From Rhizobium sp. 16-488-2b (GTDB lineage Bacteria > Pseudomonadota > Alphaproteobacteria > Rhizobiales > Rhizobiaceae): a stretch of 34,918 bases of DNA. The first letter of the stretch is position 1. Every line of letters begins with the position of its first letter. The DNA lies in assembly GCF_017741815.1 (NCBI RefSeq), contig NZ_JAGHMF010000033.1:1-34918 (forward strand), written 5' to 3'. The notes below the pieces were generated by a model. That model saw only the letters and a list, made by a program, of their open reading frames with translations, was not told the DNA's origin and did no database searches. This document shows, in pieces, positions 25,825-34,578 of this stretch. The position numbers and the translations under genes are program-made.

Positions 25825-27101
25825 CGCGCCGCGCTCCTGATGAAATCGGCGGCCTCGTCGATGGCGGTGTAGGCCCTGTCCAGATCCGCCTCGGTGACGC
25901 AGTAAGGCGGCATCAGATAGATGACATTGCCGAGCGGGCGGATGAGGAGATCGCGCTGGCGGAAGAAGGCTCTGAGGCGCGGCCCGACTTCCGAGAGATA
26001 GCCCGTCGTATCGGCCGCGAGATCGAGCGCCGCAATCGTGCCCTGCTGGCGGATATTGGCGAAACGCGGATCCGAGCGAAACCGAGCCATCTTGTCGCAA
26101 TGCATTGCCGCCACGGCCTCGATGCGCTTCGCGACCGGTTCGGTGCGCCAGATCTGGAGGTTGGCGACGGCGGCGGCGCAGGCGATCGGATTGGCCGTAT
26201 AGGAGCTCGAATGGAAGAAGGTCCGGCGGCGATCTTCGGAGAGGTGCTCGTCGAAAATCTCGGCAGTGCACAGGGTGACCGCCAGCGGCAGGGCGCCGCC
26301 GGTGATGCCCTTCGACAGGCAGAGGATATCGGGCGCGAGACCGGTCTCATCGCAGGCGAGCAGCGATCCCGTCCGCCCCCATCCGGTCATCACCTCGTCG
26401 GCGATGAGCAGCGTGCCGTATCGCTGAGTGATGCGCCGGAACTCCGCCAAGAGATGAGCCGGATACATTTTCATGCCGCCTGCACCGAGGACCAGCGGTT
26501 CGATCAGAAGGGCTGCAACATCCCCACCGCGGCAGAACCGCTCGAGAGCATCCAGCGTCTGCTGCTCGCAGCCGGGCTCCGGAAAGGGGATCGTGTCGAC
26601 ATTGAAGAGCAGCGGCGCATAGGCGGCGTTGAAGACGCCGCGTTCGCCTGCGGACATCGTGCCGATCGTATCGCCGTGGTAGCCGTGCTCCATGACGACG
26701 ACGCGCGAGCGCGCCGCGCCGCTATTGTGGAAGAATCCGAGCGCCATCTTCAGCGCGACTTCAACCGCTGTCGATCCGCTGTCGGAATAGAAGACATGCG
26801 CCATTTCGGGCGGCGTTAGTTCGATCAGTCCCCTCGCCAATTCTTCGGCCGGCTCGTGGGTGTATTCGGCAAAGATGATCTGGTCGTAGCGCTCTGCGGC
26901 TAGCCGTATCGCCTCGGTGATCACGGGATGGCGGTGCCCATGCGTGATCACCCACCAGGAGGAAATCGCATCGAGAACGGAGCGCCCGTCCTCGTCGATC
27001 AGATAGGCGCCCTCGGTTTTGACGATCTTCTTGAAGGCCGGATCGAGCTTGTGCTGGCTGAACGGGTGCCAGACTGGCGATGTCTTCGCAGTGCCGGTCA
27101 T
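25821..27101 (-). CDS. bioA: Adenosylmethionine-8-amino-7-oxononanoate aminotransferase
   Basis: This 426-aa PLP-dependent class III aminotransferase converts KAPA to DAPA using S-adenosylmethionine as amino donor. Diagnostic segments are WHPFSQ near the N-terminus, SSWWVITHGH, YSDSGSTAVEVALKMA, GYHGDTIG, IADEVMTGWGRTG and the PLP lysine in CLSKGITGG. The length is normal for BioA. Its ATG overlaps the bioD stop by 4 nt, and its own stop overlaps the bioZ start in the same way. Confidence 0.95.
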   Translation of the reverse strand: MTGTAKTSPVWHPFSQHKLDPAFKKIVKTEGAYLIDEDGRSVLDAISSWWVITHGHRHPVITEAIRLAAERYDQIIFAEYTHEPAEELARGLIELTPPEMAHVFYSDSGSTAVEVALKMALGFFHNSGAARSRVVVMEHGYHGDTIGTMSAGERGVFNAAYAPLLFNVDTIPFPEPGCEQQTLDALERFCRGGDVAALLIEPLVLGAGGMKMYPAHLLAEFRRITQRYGTLLIADEVMTGWGRTGSLLACDETGLAPDILCLSKGITGGALPLAVTLCTAEIFDEHLSEDRRRTFFHSSSYTANPIACAAAVANLQIWRTEPVAKRIEAVAAMHCDKMARFRSDPRFANIRQQGTIAALDLAADTTGYLSEVGPRLRAFFRQRDLLIRPLGNVIYLMPPYCVTEADLDRAYTAIDEAADFIRSAAR

Positions 27102-27739
27102 GCCGAAGCCTTTTCCTGAAGGAGCGAGAGATCGAAATGCTCCCTGAACGCCCGGCGCAGGTTCTCCGGCGTCAGCACATCGAGCACCGGCAGGCGGCCG
27201 AGAACCGGCACGCCGCTCATCTCGGCGATAATCGCTTGCGTGTCGGAGCGCTCCTCACCGATGAACGCAATTCCGGCGATCGGGATGCGCCGCTGGCGCA
27301 ATGCCTCGACGGAAAGCAGCGTGTGATTGATCGTGCCCAGCCCGGTGCGCGCGCAGAGAATGACCGGCTGGCCCCAGCGGGCGAAGACGTCGATATAGGT
27401 GCTTTGCCGGGTCAGCGGCACGAGCAGCCCGCCCGCGCCTTCGATGACAACGGGACGGTCGGTCTCAGGAAGCCGAAGCGCATCGGGATCGATCGCTACG
27501 CCATCGATCTCGGCAGAGAGATGCGGAGAGACCGGCGTCTGCAGGCGCCAAGCTTCCGGCAGTATCCGCTCCGACGGTAGACCCGATAGCCGCCTCACGG
27601 TCTCGCTATCCGTCTCCTCATCGAGGCCCGATTGTACCGGCTTCCAGTAATAGCCATCGAGCGAGCCTGCCAGCGCCGCCGAAAAGACCGTCTTGCCGAT
27701 GCCGGTATCTGTTCCGGTGACAACGAAGTACCTGCTCAT
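27098..27739 (-). CDS. bioD: Dethiobiotin synthetase
   Basis: This 213-aa P-loop enzyme closes the ureido ring of dethiobiotin from DAPA, CO2 and ATP. The family P-loop TGTDTGIGKT (about residues 8-17) is followed by YYWKPVQSG with the substrate-contacting lysine, then VVIEGAGGLLVPL and LCARTGLGTINHTLL. Overlaps of 4 nt with bioF upstream and bioA downstream show coupling in the bioBFDAZ operon. Confidence 0.95.
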   Translation of the reverse strand: MSRYFVVTGTDTGIGKTVFSAALAGSLDGYYWKPVQSGLDEETDSETVRRLSGLPSERILPEAWRLQTPVSPHLSAEIDGVAIDPDALRLPETDRPVVIEGAGGLLVPLTRQSTYIDVFARWGQPVILCARTGLGTINHTLLSVEALRQRRIPIAGIAFIGEERSDTQAIIAEMSGVPVLGRLPVLDVLTPENLRRAFREHFDLSLLQEKASA

Positions 27740-28881
27740 GCTCTTTCCTCTTCCATCGCCTCTGCCAGCCCATCCATCATTCGTGCAATGGCGGGCCTAT
27801 CGACATTGAGCGTGATCGTGATGCGAAGCCTGGCCGTGCCCGCAGGCACGGTCGGCGGGCGGATCGCCCGGATATCAAAGCCTCTCGCTTGCATCCGCTC
27901 CGCAATGCGGACGGTGCGGCTGTTGCCGCCGATGATGACAGGCAGGATCTGCGTGCCGCTTGCTGGTATGCCGAAGCGGCCGGAGAATTCGGCGTTGGCA
28001 TAGTCGATCAGCGCATGCAGCCGGCTGCGCCGCTCCGGCTCGCCGGCGAGAATGCCGAGCGCATGGCGCACACAGGCCGCCTGCAGCGGAGACGGCGCCG
28101 TCGAATAGATAAAAGGACGCGCCCGATTGACGAGGAAATCGCAGAGCACGCGATTGGCGCCGACAAGTGCGCCAGCCGAACCCAACGCCTTGCCGCAGGT
28201 ATGGAGAACGATGACGTTGTCGCGGCCTTCGAACCCGGCCGAATAGCCAATCCCACCTCTGCCATGCACGCCCGTTGCATGCGCCTCATCGATAACGAGA
28301 AAGCCATTGTGGCGATCGGCGATAGTCAGAAGCTCGGGGAGCGCGCTGCGGTCACCATCCATCGAATAGAGGCTTTCGACGACGATCCAGGGAAAGCCCA
28401 TACCGCCAGCCGCACGCCAGGCGCGGATCGCATCCTCGACCGCATCGGGATCATTATGCGGCAAGGCAGCCATCTCGGCCTTGCCCGCCTTCATTCCTTC
28501 ATGCGCGCTGGCATGGACGAGGCAATCGTAGACGATGAGATCGCCGCGCTGCGGCAAGGTTGAGAGGATCGCCAGATTGGCGGCGTAGCCGCTGCCGAAA
28601 TAGAGCATCTGCTCGCAGCCGAAGAAGGCGGCGGCCTCTTCCTCGAGCGCTTCATGCTCAGCATGATTGCCACGCAGCAGGCGCGATCCACCTGCACCCG
28701 CGGGAACGCCGCGTTCGATCGCGGCGAGCAATGCGTCGCGCATCTCGGTCGACGCGGCCAGCCCCAGATAGTCGTTGGAGGTGAAGTCGGCGCCGGTTTC
28801 GCGCTTCAGCGCGCGCAACCGGCCCTTCTGGCGAAGCTGGCCGAGCGCCGCGCTGAAGCGCGCAAGCCGGTCAGCACTCAC
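27736..28881 (-). CDS. bioF: 8-amino-7-oxononanoate synthase
   Basis: This 381-aa PLP-dependent alpha-oxoamine synthase joins pimeloyl-thioester and alanine to make KAPA. Motifs are FTSNDYLGLA, GAGGSRLLRGNHAEHEALE, DECHATGVHGRGG-like (here IDEAHATGVHGRGG) and the PLP lysine in HTCGKALGSAGA. It starts with a GTG at 28881 that overlaps the bioB stop by 11 nt. In this operon its substrate would come from the BioZ-initiated pathway. Confidence 0.95.
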   Translation of the reverse strand: MSADRLARFSAALGQLRQKGRLRALKRETGADFTSNDYLGLAASTEMRDALLAAIERGVPAGAGGSRLLRGNHAEHEALEEEAAAFFGCEQMLYFGSGYAANLAILSTLPQRGDLIVYDCLVHASAHEGMKAGKAEMAALPHNDPDAVEDAIRAWRAAGGMGFPWIVVESLYSMDGDRSALPELLTIADRHNGFLVIDEAHATGVHGRGGIGYSAGFEGRDNVIVLHTCGKALGSAGALVGANRVLCDFLVNRARPFIYSTAPSPLQAACVRHALGILAGEPERRSRLHALIDYANAEFSGRFGIPASGTQILPVIIGGNSRTVRIAERMQARGFDIRAIRPPTVPAGTARLRITITLNVDRPAIARMMDGLAEAMEEERA

Positions 28882-29869
28882 GCGGAATCTCCAGGCTGGT
28901 AGCGGTCATGCCGAGCCGGGCGAGCAGGTTCGAATCCCGATCATTGCCAGGATTGGCCGCCGTCAGCAGCGTATCGCCGATGAAGATCGAATTAGCACCG
29001 GCAAAGAAGCACAACGCCTGCATCTCGTCGCTCATCGCGGTGCGCCCCGCCGTCAAGCGCACGGAGGACGCCGGCATCATCAGTCGCGCAAGCGCGATGA
29101 TGCGGATGAACTCAATCGGATCGACGGGATCGACATTGGCCATCCTGGTTCCCGGCATCGGGATCAGCAGATTGATCGGCACGCTCTCGGGCGGCTCCGG
29201 TAGGTTAGTGAGCGTGACGAGCATGTCGATGCGATCGTCAACCGTCTCGCCCATGCCGAGAATGCCGCCGCTGCAGACCTTGATGCCGGCTTCGCGCACA
29301 TGCGCCAGGGTCTCCAGGCGATCGGAGAAGCTGCGGGTGGTGATGACTTCGGGATAGAAGCGCTCCGAGGTGTCGACGTTGTGATTGTAGTAATCGAGAC
29401 CGGCTTCGGCGAAGGTTTCCGCCTGCTCGGACGAGAGCATCCCAAGGGTCATGCAAGTCTCGAGGCCGAGCGACTTCACGCTCTTGACCATGGCGACGAT
29501 CGCCGCCTCGTCCCGCGCTTTCGGGCTGCGCCAGGCAGCGCCCATGCAATAGCGGGTGGCGCCGCTCGCCTTGGCCTTGCGTGCTTCCGACATAACGTCG
29601 TCGAGCTTCATGAGCCTGGAGGCGGCGAGACCGGAAGCATGGGCCGACTGGCTGCAATAGCCGCAATCCTCGGGACAGCCGCCGGTCTTGATATTGAGCA
29701 GTTTGCTGAGCTGAACCTCGTTCGGATCGAAGTTGGCGCGATGGATGCCATGCGACCGGTAGAGCAGGTCGTTGAAGGGCAGGTCATAGAGCTCCCGCGC
29801 CGAATCAAGCGTCCAACGGCTTTCGGCAGATCCACACTCCGCCGCCATAGTCACTTCAGTTTTCAGCAT
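28871..29869 (-). CDS. bioB: Biotin synthase (radical SAM)
   Basis: This 332-aa radical SAM enzyme inserts sulfur into dethiobiotin. The [4Fe-4S] cysteine motif GGCPEDCGYCSQS (CxxxCxxC) is near residue 60. Further family segments are CMGAAWRSP, YYNHNVDTS and GETVDDRIDML, with the usual C-terminal FFAGANSIFIGD. The ATG at 29869 has AAGGAAGG 5 nt upstream and is preferred to the frame opening at 29905. It is the first gene of the operon, 57 nt downstream of a BioR-box-like site that overlaps a likely -10. Confidence 0.96.
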   Translation of the reverse strand: MLKTEVTMAAECGSAESRWTLDSARELYDLPFNDLLYRSHGIHRANFDPNEVQLSKLLNIKTGGCPEDCGYCSQSAHASGLAASRLMKLDDVMSEARKAKASGATRYCMGAAWRSPKARDEAAIVAMVKSVKSLGLETCMTLGMLSSEQAETFAEAGLDYYNHNVDTSERFYPEVITTRSFSDRLETLAHVREAGIKVCSGGILGMGETVDDRIDMLVTLTNLPEPPESVPINLLIPMPGTRMANVDPVDPIEFIRIIALARLMMPASSVRLTAGRTAMSDEMQALCFFAGANSIFIGDTLLTAANPGNDRDSNLLARLGMTATSLEIPREC

Positions 29870-29925
29870 GTCGCCTTCCTTTCTATCAACCGCGAGGCAA
29901 CACACAAAAATCGTTGAATTATCGA

Positions 29926-29935
29926 TTATCTATCA
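29926..29935. promoter_or_regulatory. BioR-box-like site upstream of bioB
   Basis: The plus-strand sequence TTATCTATCA matches 8 of 10 bases of the TTATCTATAA-type operator I recall for alphaproteobacterial BioR. On the minus strand it overlaps GATAAT, a plausible bioB -10 with TTTTCA 18 nt further upstream, so binding there would block transcription. It is a predicted site only. Confidence 0.6.
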
Positions 29936-29998
29936 TTATGCTGCCTATTGAAAAGACTATCGGCTAGATCTAGCGCAATCAATCCGTTTTTTAATAGA

Positions 29999-30008
29999 TT
30001 ATCTATGG
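29999..30008. promoter_or_regulatory. BioR-box-like site at the bioR start
   Basis: TTATCTATGG shares the first eight bases with the site at 29926-29935 and with the BioR operator pattern. It covers the candidate bioR start codon at 30005, which would fit autoregulation. It is preceded by TTTTTTAATAGA; no ribosome site is visible, so bioR may be translated from a very short leader. Confidence 0.5.
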
Positions 30009-30640
30009 GAACTATGGCTGAAACTGTTGCTGAACGCATCGCCCGTGCAATTGGGGAGAGAATTGTTTCTGGAGAACTGGCGGCCGGAACGCCGCTTCGG
30101 CAGGACCATATCGCCGAGGAATTCGACGCCAGCCATGTGCCCGCCCGCGAGGCCTTGCAGCTGCTTCGCGCCCAGGGGCTCGCCGTCAGCCTGCCGCGCC
30201 GCGGCATGCGCGTCGCCCCCTTGGATCAGGCGTCAATTCAGGAGACAGTGGAGATCCGCGCTGCATTGGAAGCGCTGGCTCTGCGGCACGCCGCGCCGCG
30301 GCTTAATGCGGCGGCGCTTGAGCGGATCGAGCTGGCACTGGCGGCCTGCGACAACGCCGGAACCCTCGCCGAATGGGAGGGCGCCAACCGCGTCTTTCAT
30401 CGCGAACTGGTGAGTGGCTGCCGCATGCCCAGACTGCTGGCGATGCTTGATGACCTGCAACTCGCCAACTCACGCATTATCTTCTCGGCGACCCGCTCAG
30501 CCGGCTGGCGGCCAGGGTCCAGCATGGCCCACCGGCAAATCGTCGACGCACTGAAAAAGCGAGATTTTCAGGCGGCAAGTGGACTATTGGATATGCATAT
30601 TCGCGAACTGGAGCGAGCGAATATGTCGCGTAAATCCTGA
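30005..30640 (+). CDS. bioR: GntR-family biotin regulator BioR
   Basis: This 211-aa GntR/FadR-type repressor has an N-terminal winged helix (about residues 8-70: AETVAERIARAIGERIVSGE, then LRQDHIAEEFDASHVPAREAL and GLAVSLPRRGMRV) and a C-terminal all-helical FCD effector domain. Divergent transcription from bioB, with operator-like sites between, identifies it as BioR, the biotin-operon repressor of Rhizobiales and relatives. The start is uncertain: ATG at 30005 or at 30014, neither with a good ribosome site; a TTG at 29948 is unlikely because it would place the operator inside the gene. Confidence 0.88.
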   Translation: MGTMAETVAERIARAIGERIVSGELAAGTPLRQDHIAEEFDASHVPAREALQLLRAQGLAVSLPRRGMRVAPLDQASIQETVEIRAALEALALRHAAPRLNAAALERIELALAACDNAGTLAEWEGANRVFHRELVSGCRMPRLLAMLDDLQLANSRIIFSATRSAGWRPGSSMAHRQIVDALKKRDFQAASGLLDMHIRELERANMSRKS

Positions 30641-30730
30641 CTTTTCATCGGAAGCATCGCGAACTTAGAATGCTCCCAAATTCGTGTCGCAAAAATCGAA
30701 CGCAAAAGTCCGCCTCTTAAGGGGGGTGCG

Positions 30731-30756
30731 ACCGCGTTTTGCGCGGTGTCATTTTT
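30731..30756 (+). terminator. Weak terminator-like hairpin after bioR
   Basis: A 6-bp stem ACCGCG / CGCGGT with a TTTTG loop is followed by GTCATTTTT. The stem is short, so this is a tentative terminator for bioR. Confidence 0.35.
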
Positions 30757-30796
30757 GGGTACGCCCAAGAGTGACAGTAAAATGTGACGTGCGGTA

Positions 30797-30866
30797 TATG
30801 TAACAGAAGGGTGGATTTTCGATCAAAGTGACGTTACATAATCGAAGCCATCCTAATGTTACAGAA
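30797..30866. repeat. Repeated recombinase-site-like motifs
   Basis: Upstream of the serine recombinase gene lie TATGTAAC (30797-30804) and its exact inverted copy GTTACATA (30833-30840). A near-direct repeat also links TGTAACAGAA (30799-30808) and TGTTACAGAA (30857-30866). This arrangement resembles the half-sites of a res or crossover region for Tn3/invertase-type recombinases, and could double as an operator for the gene. Binding is inferred from layout only. Confidence 0.5.
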
Positions 30867-30871
30867 CTGCT

Positions 30872-31438
30872 ATGGCCCGCATCGGATACGCTCGCGTCAG
30901 CACCACAGATCAGGACCTCGATATTCAGAACGAGCGCCTGAAGGCTGCTGGTTGCGAAATCATTCGCTCGGAAACCGGATCAGGAGCGTCCCGAAAGGGG
31001 CGGTCCGAGTTGGAAACCATTATGCAGTTCTTGCACGCGGGCGATGAACTTGTAGTTCTGCGGCTTGATCGGCTCGGCCGATCCACACGCGACGTTCTCA
31101 ATCTCGTTCATGAGCTTGACGAAAAAGGCGCGTCACTCCGCATTCTTGAGCCCGAAGTGACGACGGCCGGAAGCATGGGTCGAATGGTCATCACCATCCT
31201 CGGCATGGTCGCCGACATGGAACTCAAGTTCATCAAAGACAGGCAACGTGCGGGCATCGACGCGGCAAAAGCGGACGGCATCTACACTGGCAGGAAGAAG
31301 AATGTTGATGACGCAGAAATCCGCAGGCGGATCGCGGCTGGCGCAACGAAAGCCGCCGTTGCTCGTGAACTGAACATTTCCAGGATGACTGTCTACCGCG
31401 CCTTGGAGGGCCAAGGTTCCCCGTCAGTCTCTATCTGA
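30872..31438 (+). CDS. Small serine recombinase (resolvase/invertase type)
   Basis: This 188-aa protein of the TnpR/Hin class has the catalytic serine at residue 10 (GYARVSTTDQ), the arginine-bearing LVVLRLDRLGRSTRD segment, an E-helix (MGRMVITILGMVADMELKFIKDRQ) and a C-terminal helix-turn-helix (TKAAVARELNISRMTVYRAL). It cuts and rejoins DNA at paired sites to resolve cointegrates or invert segments. No transposase or invertible pair of long repeats is seen in the window, so it could be a remnant of a transposon or a module recombinase. Repeat motifs directly upstream are candidate binding sites. The ribosome site is weak. Confidence 0.88.
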   Translation: MARIGYARVSTTDQDLDIQNERLKAAGCEIIRSETGSGASRKGRSELETIMQFLHAGDELVVLRLDRLGRSTRDVLNLVHELDEKGASLRILEPEVTTAGSMGRMVITILGMVADMELKFIKDRQRAGIDAAKADGIYTGRKKNVDDAEIRRRIAAGATKAAVARELNISRMTVYRALEGQGSPSVSI

Positions 31439-31465
31439 TCAAGAGTTCTCTAACTGTTCTTTGAG

Positions 31466-33178
31466 TTGGCCAAAATCGCAGCTTCGGGCCGACTGGGCCT
31501 GATTGATAGTTTGGAGCGTGCGACTGAGTTGTACGCGAGGGATTTTGTGAGAACGCTTCTTCCATCAATAAAAAAGGATCTTTCGTGGTTCCGAGAGAAA
31601 ATCGCGTTCCTGTCGGCTCCCGGCCGGTTGGCGGACTATGATCATGTAGAAATAGCGGAAGTCATCGGGACGCCGAAGGGCGGATACCCGACGAACGTCC
31701 TCACTGTGGTAGTATTCTCCGAAAACGGAAGCTTTCGCGATCTCAACGGAGCTCCAGTCTTGAGCAGCCGCATTCGGGTTAGCGGCATCAAGGACTGGTC
31801 TTTCGGAGTGGCGCGAACCTATCGCCCGCTCCATGGGATAGACGACGCTTTACAGGAGTTCGAACAGAAGGGCGAATGGAAGCTCACGGGTAAGGAGTTG
31901 AAAGTTGGCGATCTTGAGCCACACGGCCCTGTATTTGCGCCCGTCAATGGGAGCTTTGAGGTCCCGGTAAATCGGCTGATTAAGAATAATTTCTGGTCTG
32001 GGTCTCACCTGTTTCGCCTTGTCGACGCATCGAAGGAGTCCTTGAAGGCCTTCATAGACGATCCGCGTCGCCTTCAGGACCTTTCAAGCAAGATCGGGCC
32101 GTCCCTTCCAATCGAGCTATCCGGCATGTCGGACTTCCTGGGGGACATTGTCTTCCAGCTTCCTGTCCTGGCGCTTGACGCAAACATGTTCGCAACTCGC
32201 GAGGGAAGCGACGTGTCTGTGAAGGTTAGTTGGCGCGACGGAACCACCCCTCGCCCGCTTCGTGTGGCAGCGCGAACTCGTTGGGACAACCTTCTCGTCG
32301 ACGCTGCCGTTAGCGACGAATTCACTGAAGAAATCACGCTACCAGTGGATAGGACGCACGATCCGGTCGAGACTGAGATTTTCGAGGCGCGAACAGGTTT
32401 GCTGCTCGCCGCTTCGGCCGAGACCATTGCGCTGCGGACGATTGCTCTTAGGCTCAATCCAATCCGAGCCGAGCCAAGACTATTTTCTTGCAAGGGTGCT
32501 TCTGGTGCCGCGATGCCAGTCCGACTTGACGTGATGGATTCCTTTCAAACCATTGTCGGCGAGGCTGAAAAAAGTGCGGAGCGCCGATGGTATCGCCGTC
32601 GAAGGGAACTCGATGAGGCGAAGCGCCTCGAGGCAACAAGAGAGTTCATTCAGTATCGTCCCGATCCGGGGTCAACCGCATCACGAGAGCGAGCGCTCAA
32701 CGATATCCGGCACCTTATCACGGCGCACGGCGTCGACGGAGTGGATTTATGGGATCCATATCTGAGCGCAGATGACATTCTTCAGACGCTGTTCTGGTCA
32801 CCATATGCCGGCTCGGATCTTCGGGCCATAACGGGTCGAGAGAGCCCGCCGAATCCTTGCGCCCCGCCAAAAATCAGCACGTTCGAAGCCGATCAAAGAG
32901 CCGTGCTTTCGCGGGATGGAGGCAACCTTGAGGGACTGAAGTTAGAATATCGGTGCCGCAACGGCCCAGAAGGCTGGGCATTCCATGATCGCTTCCTAAT
33001 TTTCCCGAAAGCAGAATCCGGTCCTTTGGCTTGGTCACTGGGGACCTCTGTGAATTCGCTCGGCAACGCTCATCACATCCTGCAGAAGGTGGGGAATGCA
33101 GCCCTTATATCCGGTGCATTCAACGATCTGTGGGCCGCCCTAAATAGACCGCAACATCTGATCTGGAGATCCTGGTGA
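31466..33178 (+). CDS. Large protein with PLD-like HDR motif (VPA1262-like?)
   Basis: This 570-aa protein has an unfamiliar N-terminal part of about 390 residues, mostly beta, a basic charged linker (RRWYRRRRELDEAKRLEATRE, about 371-391) and a C-terminal domain with VDLWDPYLSADDILQTLFW (Asp430) and FHDRFLIF (His507) followed by GTSVNSLGNAHHILQKV. The DPY...HDR-F...GxSxNxLG order matches PLD-superfamily-like (HKD-related) domains in which the second motif reads HDR. From memory it resembles proteins named VPA1262 family. Start uncertain: TTG at 31466, no good ribosome site. The stop overlaps the next start by 4 nt (GTGA). Probable two-gene module with the downstream gene, next to a recombinase. 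Confidence 0.7.
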   Translation: MAKIAASGRLGLIDSLERATELYARDFVRTLLPSIKKDLSWFREKIAFLSAPGRLADYDHVEIAEVIGTPKGGYPTNVLTVVVFSENGSFRDLNGAPVLSSRIRVSGIKDWSFGVARTYRPLHGIDDALQEFEQKGEWKLTGKELKVGDLEPHGPVFAPVNGSFEVPVNRLIKNNFWSGSHLFRLVDASKESLKAFIDDPRRLQDLSSKIGPSLPIELSGMSDFLGDIVFQLPVLALDANMFATREGSDVSVKVSWRDGTTPRPLRVAARTRWDNLLVDAAVSDEFTEEITLPVDRTHDPVETEIFEARTGLLLAASAETIALRTIALRLNPIRAEPRLFSCKGASGAAMPVRLDVMDSFQTIVGEAEKSAERRWYRRRRELDEAKRLEATREFIQYRPDPGSTASRERALNDIRHLITAHGVDGVDLWDPYLSADDILQTLFWSPYAGSDLRAITGRESPPNPCAPPKISTFEADQRAVLSRDGGNLEGLKLEYRCRNGPEGWAFHDRFLIFPKAESGPLAWSLGTSVNSLGNAHHILQKVGNAALISGAFNDLWAALNRPQHLIWRSW

Positions 33179-34578
33179 CTACGGAGGCGCAGCAAATCAT
33201 AATAGATGCCATGACTGGCTGGTCTGGCGATGACGAGATCATGCCCTCGGTCGCCCCGCTTTTGTCTCTGCAGGGACCGGATGCTGATGACCGTGCTGAC
33301 GACCTGACCGAGGCCGTTATTCGGGATATCCAAGACGCCATTCGAGACAGGGCCAAGTTGGCTGGCTACATCGGATGGACGATTGCAACGCTTGGAGGCT
33401 GGCAGCGCGTAGATGATCGATATGGATTGCGCCTAACCGCAGCGCTAATTGCCGCAAGCTTCTGGAACATTGGTAATGGCTTTTGGCAGAAAGTGGAGGA
33501 ATGTTATCCTGTTCATCCAGAACTGATCTATGGTCTGAAGATCCTGTCCAGAGGCGTAAAAGCCGACGTCGTCGTGCCAAGCGGCATCCCTCATTACGAG
33601 AGGGAGATCTTGCAAGGTCTCGGGGAGTCCGAAGCACGCGGTGACTGGAGGGAACTCATCCGACGAACTTCCGCTTTCCAGAACCGTCCGAAGCCACCGC
33701 TTGGTTTGATTGCAGCTGTAAATGGCTTATATCAGCTCGCGCCTGATGAATTGACTTCGATGGCAGGCCAGGTGGATAACTGGTTCGACGCTAGCGCTCT
33801 CATATCGGCGCTGCGTACCGCCGATTTCCTCACTCTCGCGAGTGGAAGCACAAACGATCATATACGGTTCGCCGCCCTGGAAGACGTGTTGCGCAACCGT
33901 CGGCAGCTCTCGGACGCTGAAACTGAAGCTCTGGCCCGCCTTTTTGACAAGATGGCCGAGTCCCCGGATGAATGGCGTGTATGGCTGACCGTTTTTAACG
34001 AGAATCCCGTAGCTTACCCTCATATCCAAATTGCCCTCGGAAAAGCGCTTGTCGGTTGTGATGAAGCCGGCCTTTTTGCTTATGTCGACAGTGTGAAGCT
34101 GAGTTGCGGTCAAGTCGACGGACGCTCCGAGATAGCAGCGTGTTTGCAAGAATTCTCAACAACTGCGGCGTCGGATCGACTGCGTCTGATAAGCCACTAT
34201 GCGTGGCGCCGATGGGACGCGTGGAACTTTGCATCCTCCGCTGATGATGAAGCTCTCGCACAGGGGACATCCCAGCTAGACTATGCGGTCCTCATGTGGC
34301 TAGGGAACTTCGAGAAGAAATGTAGTCTCGAAGCGGAGATGCGGAGCACAGAAGCAAAGATAGCTCTTTTGGATAACGAATGGCACCCGGACGCCGGCGC
34401 GCTTCACAGGGAGATAAGCAGGCTGATCGCACGCTGGCGAACCTACGCACATGCGCTTTCTTACGGTGACCGCGCCGCGGGGACGGCCTTCGTCCAGTCT
34501 TCGGAAATGCCCGGACCACCTATGTCTCGTCTTCATCGGTCGAGGTATGGTTCGCCAACTGACAAGCATTCGAAATAG
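33175..34578 (+). CDS. Unknown 467-aa partner of the PLD-like protein
   Basis: I do not recognise this family. The 467-aa protein starts with a GTG whose first bases overlap the upstream stop (GTGA), so it is translationally coupled to the PLD-like gene. It is predicted to be soluble and largely helical, with Trp-rich segments (GYIGWTIATLGGWQRV near 64-79; WRRWDAWNF near 342-350) and no membrane segment, signal peptide, P-loop or nuclease motif that I can see. The C-terminal 30 residues are Pro/Ser/Arg-rich. Its co-translation implies that it works with the upstream protein, possibly as a regulatory or sensor subunit, which is inference. Confidence 0.75.
   Translation: MTTEAQQIIIDAMTGWSGDDEIMPSVAPLLSLQGPDADDRADDLTEAVIRDIQDAIRDRAKLAGYIGWTIATLGGWQRVDDRYGLRLTAALIAASFWNIGNGFWQKVEECYPVHPELIYGLKILSRGVKADVVVPSGIPHYEREILQGLGESEARGDWRELIRRTSAFQNRPKPPLGLIAAVNGLYQLAPDELTSMAGQVDNWFDASALISALRTADFLTLASGSTNDHIRFAALEDVLRNRRQLSDAETEALARLFDKMAESPDEWRVWLTVFNENPVAYPHIQIALGKALVGCDEAGLFAYVDSVKLSCGQVDGRSEIAACLQEFSTTAASDRLRLISHYAWRRWDAWNFASSADDEALAQGTSQLDYAVLMWLGNFEKKCSLEAEMRSTEAKIALLDNEWHPDAGALHREISRLIARWRTYAHALSYGDRAAGTAFVQSSEMPGPPMSRLHRSRYGSPTDKHSK

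Noticed and set aside
25024..26819. Two long plus-strand frames opposite bioZ and bioA
   Set aside because: They are Arg-rich shadows of well-identified biotin genes and have no ribosome site.
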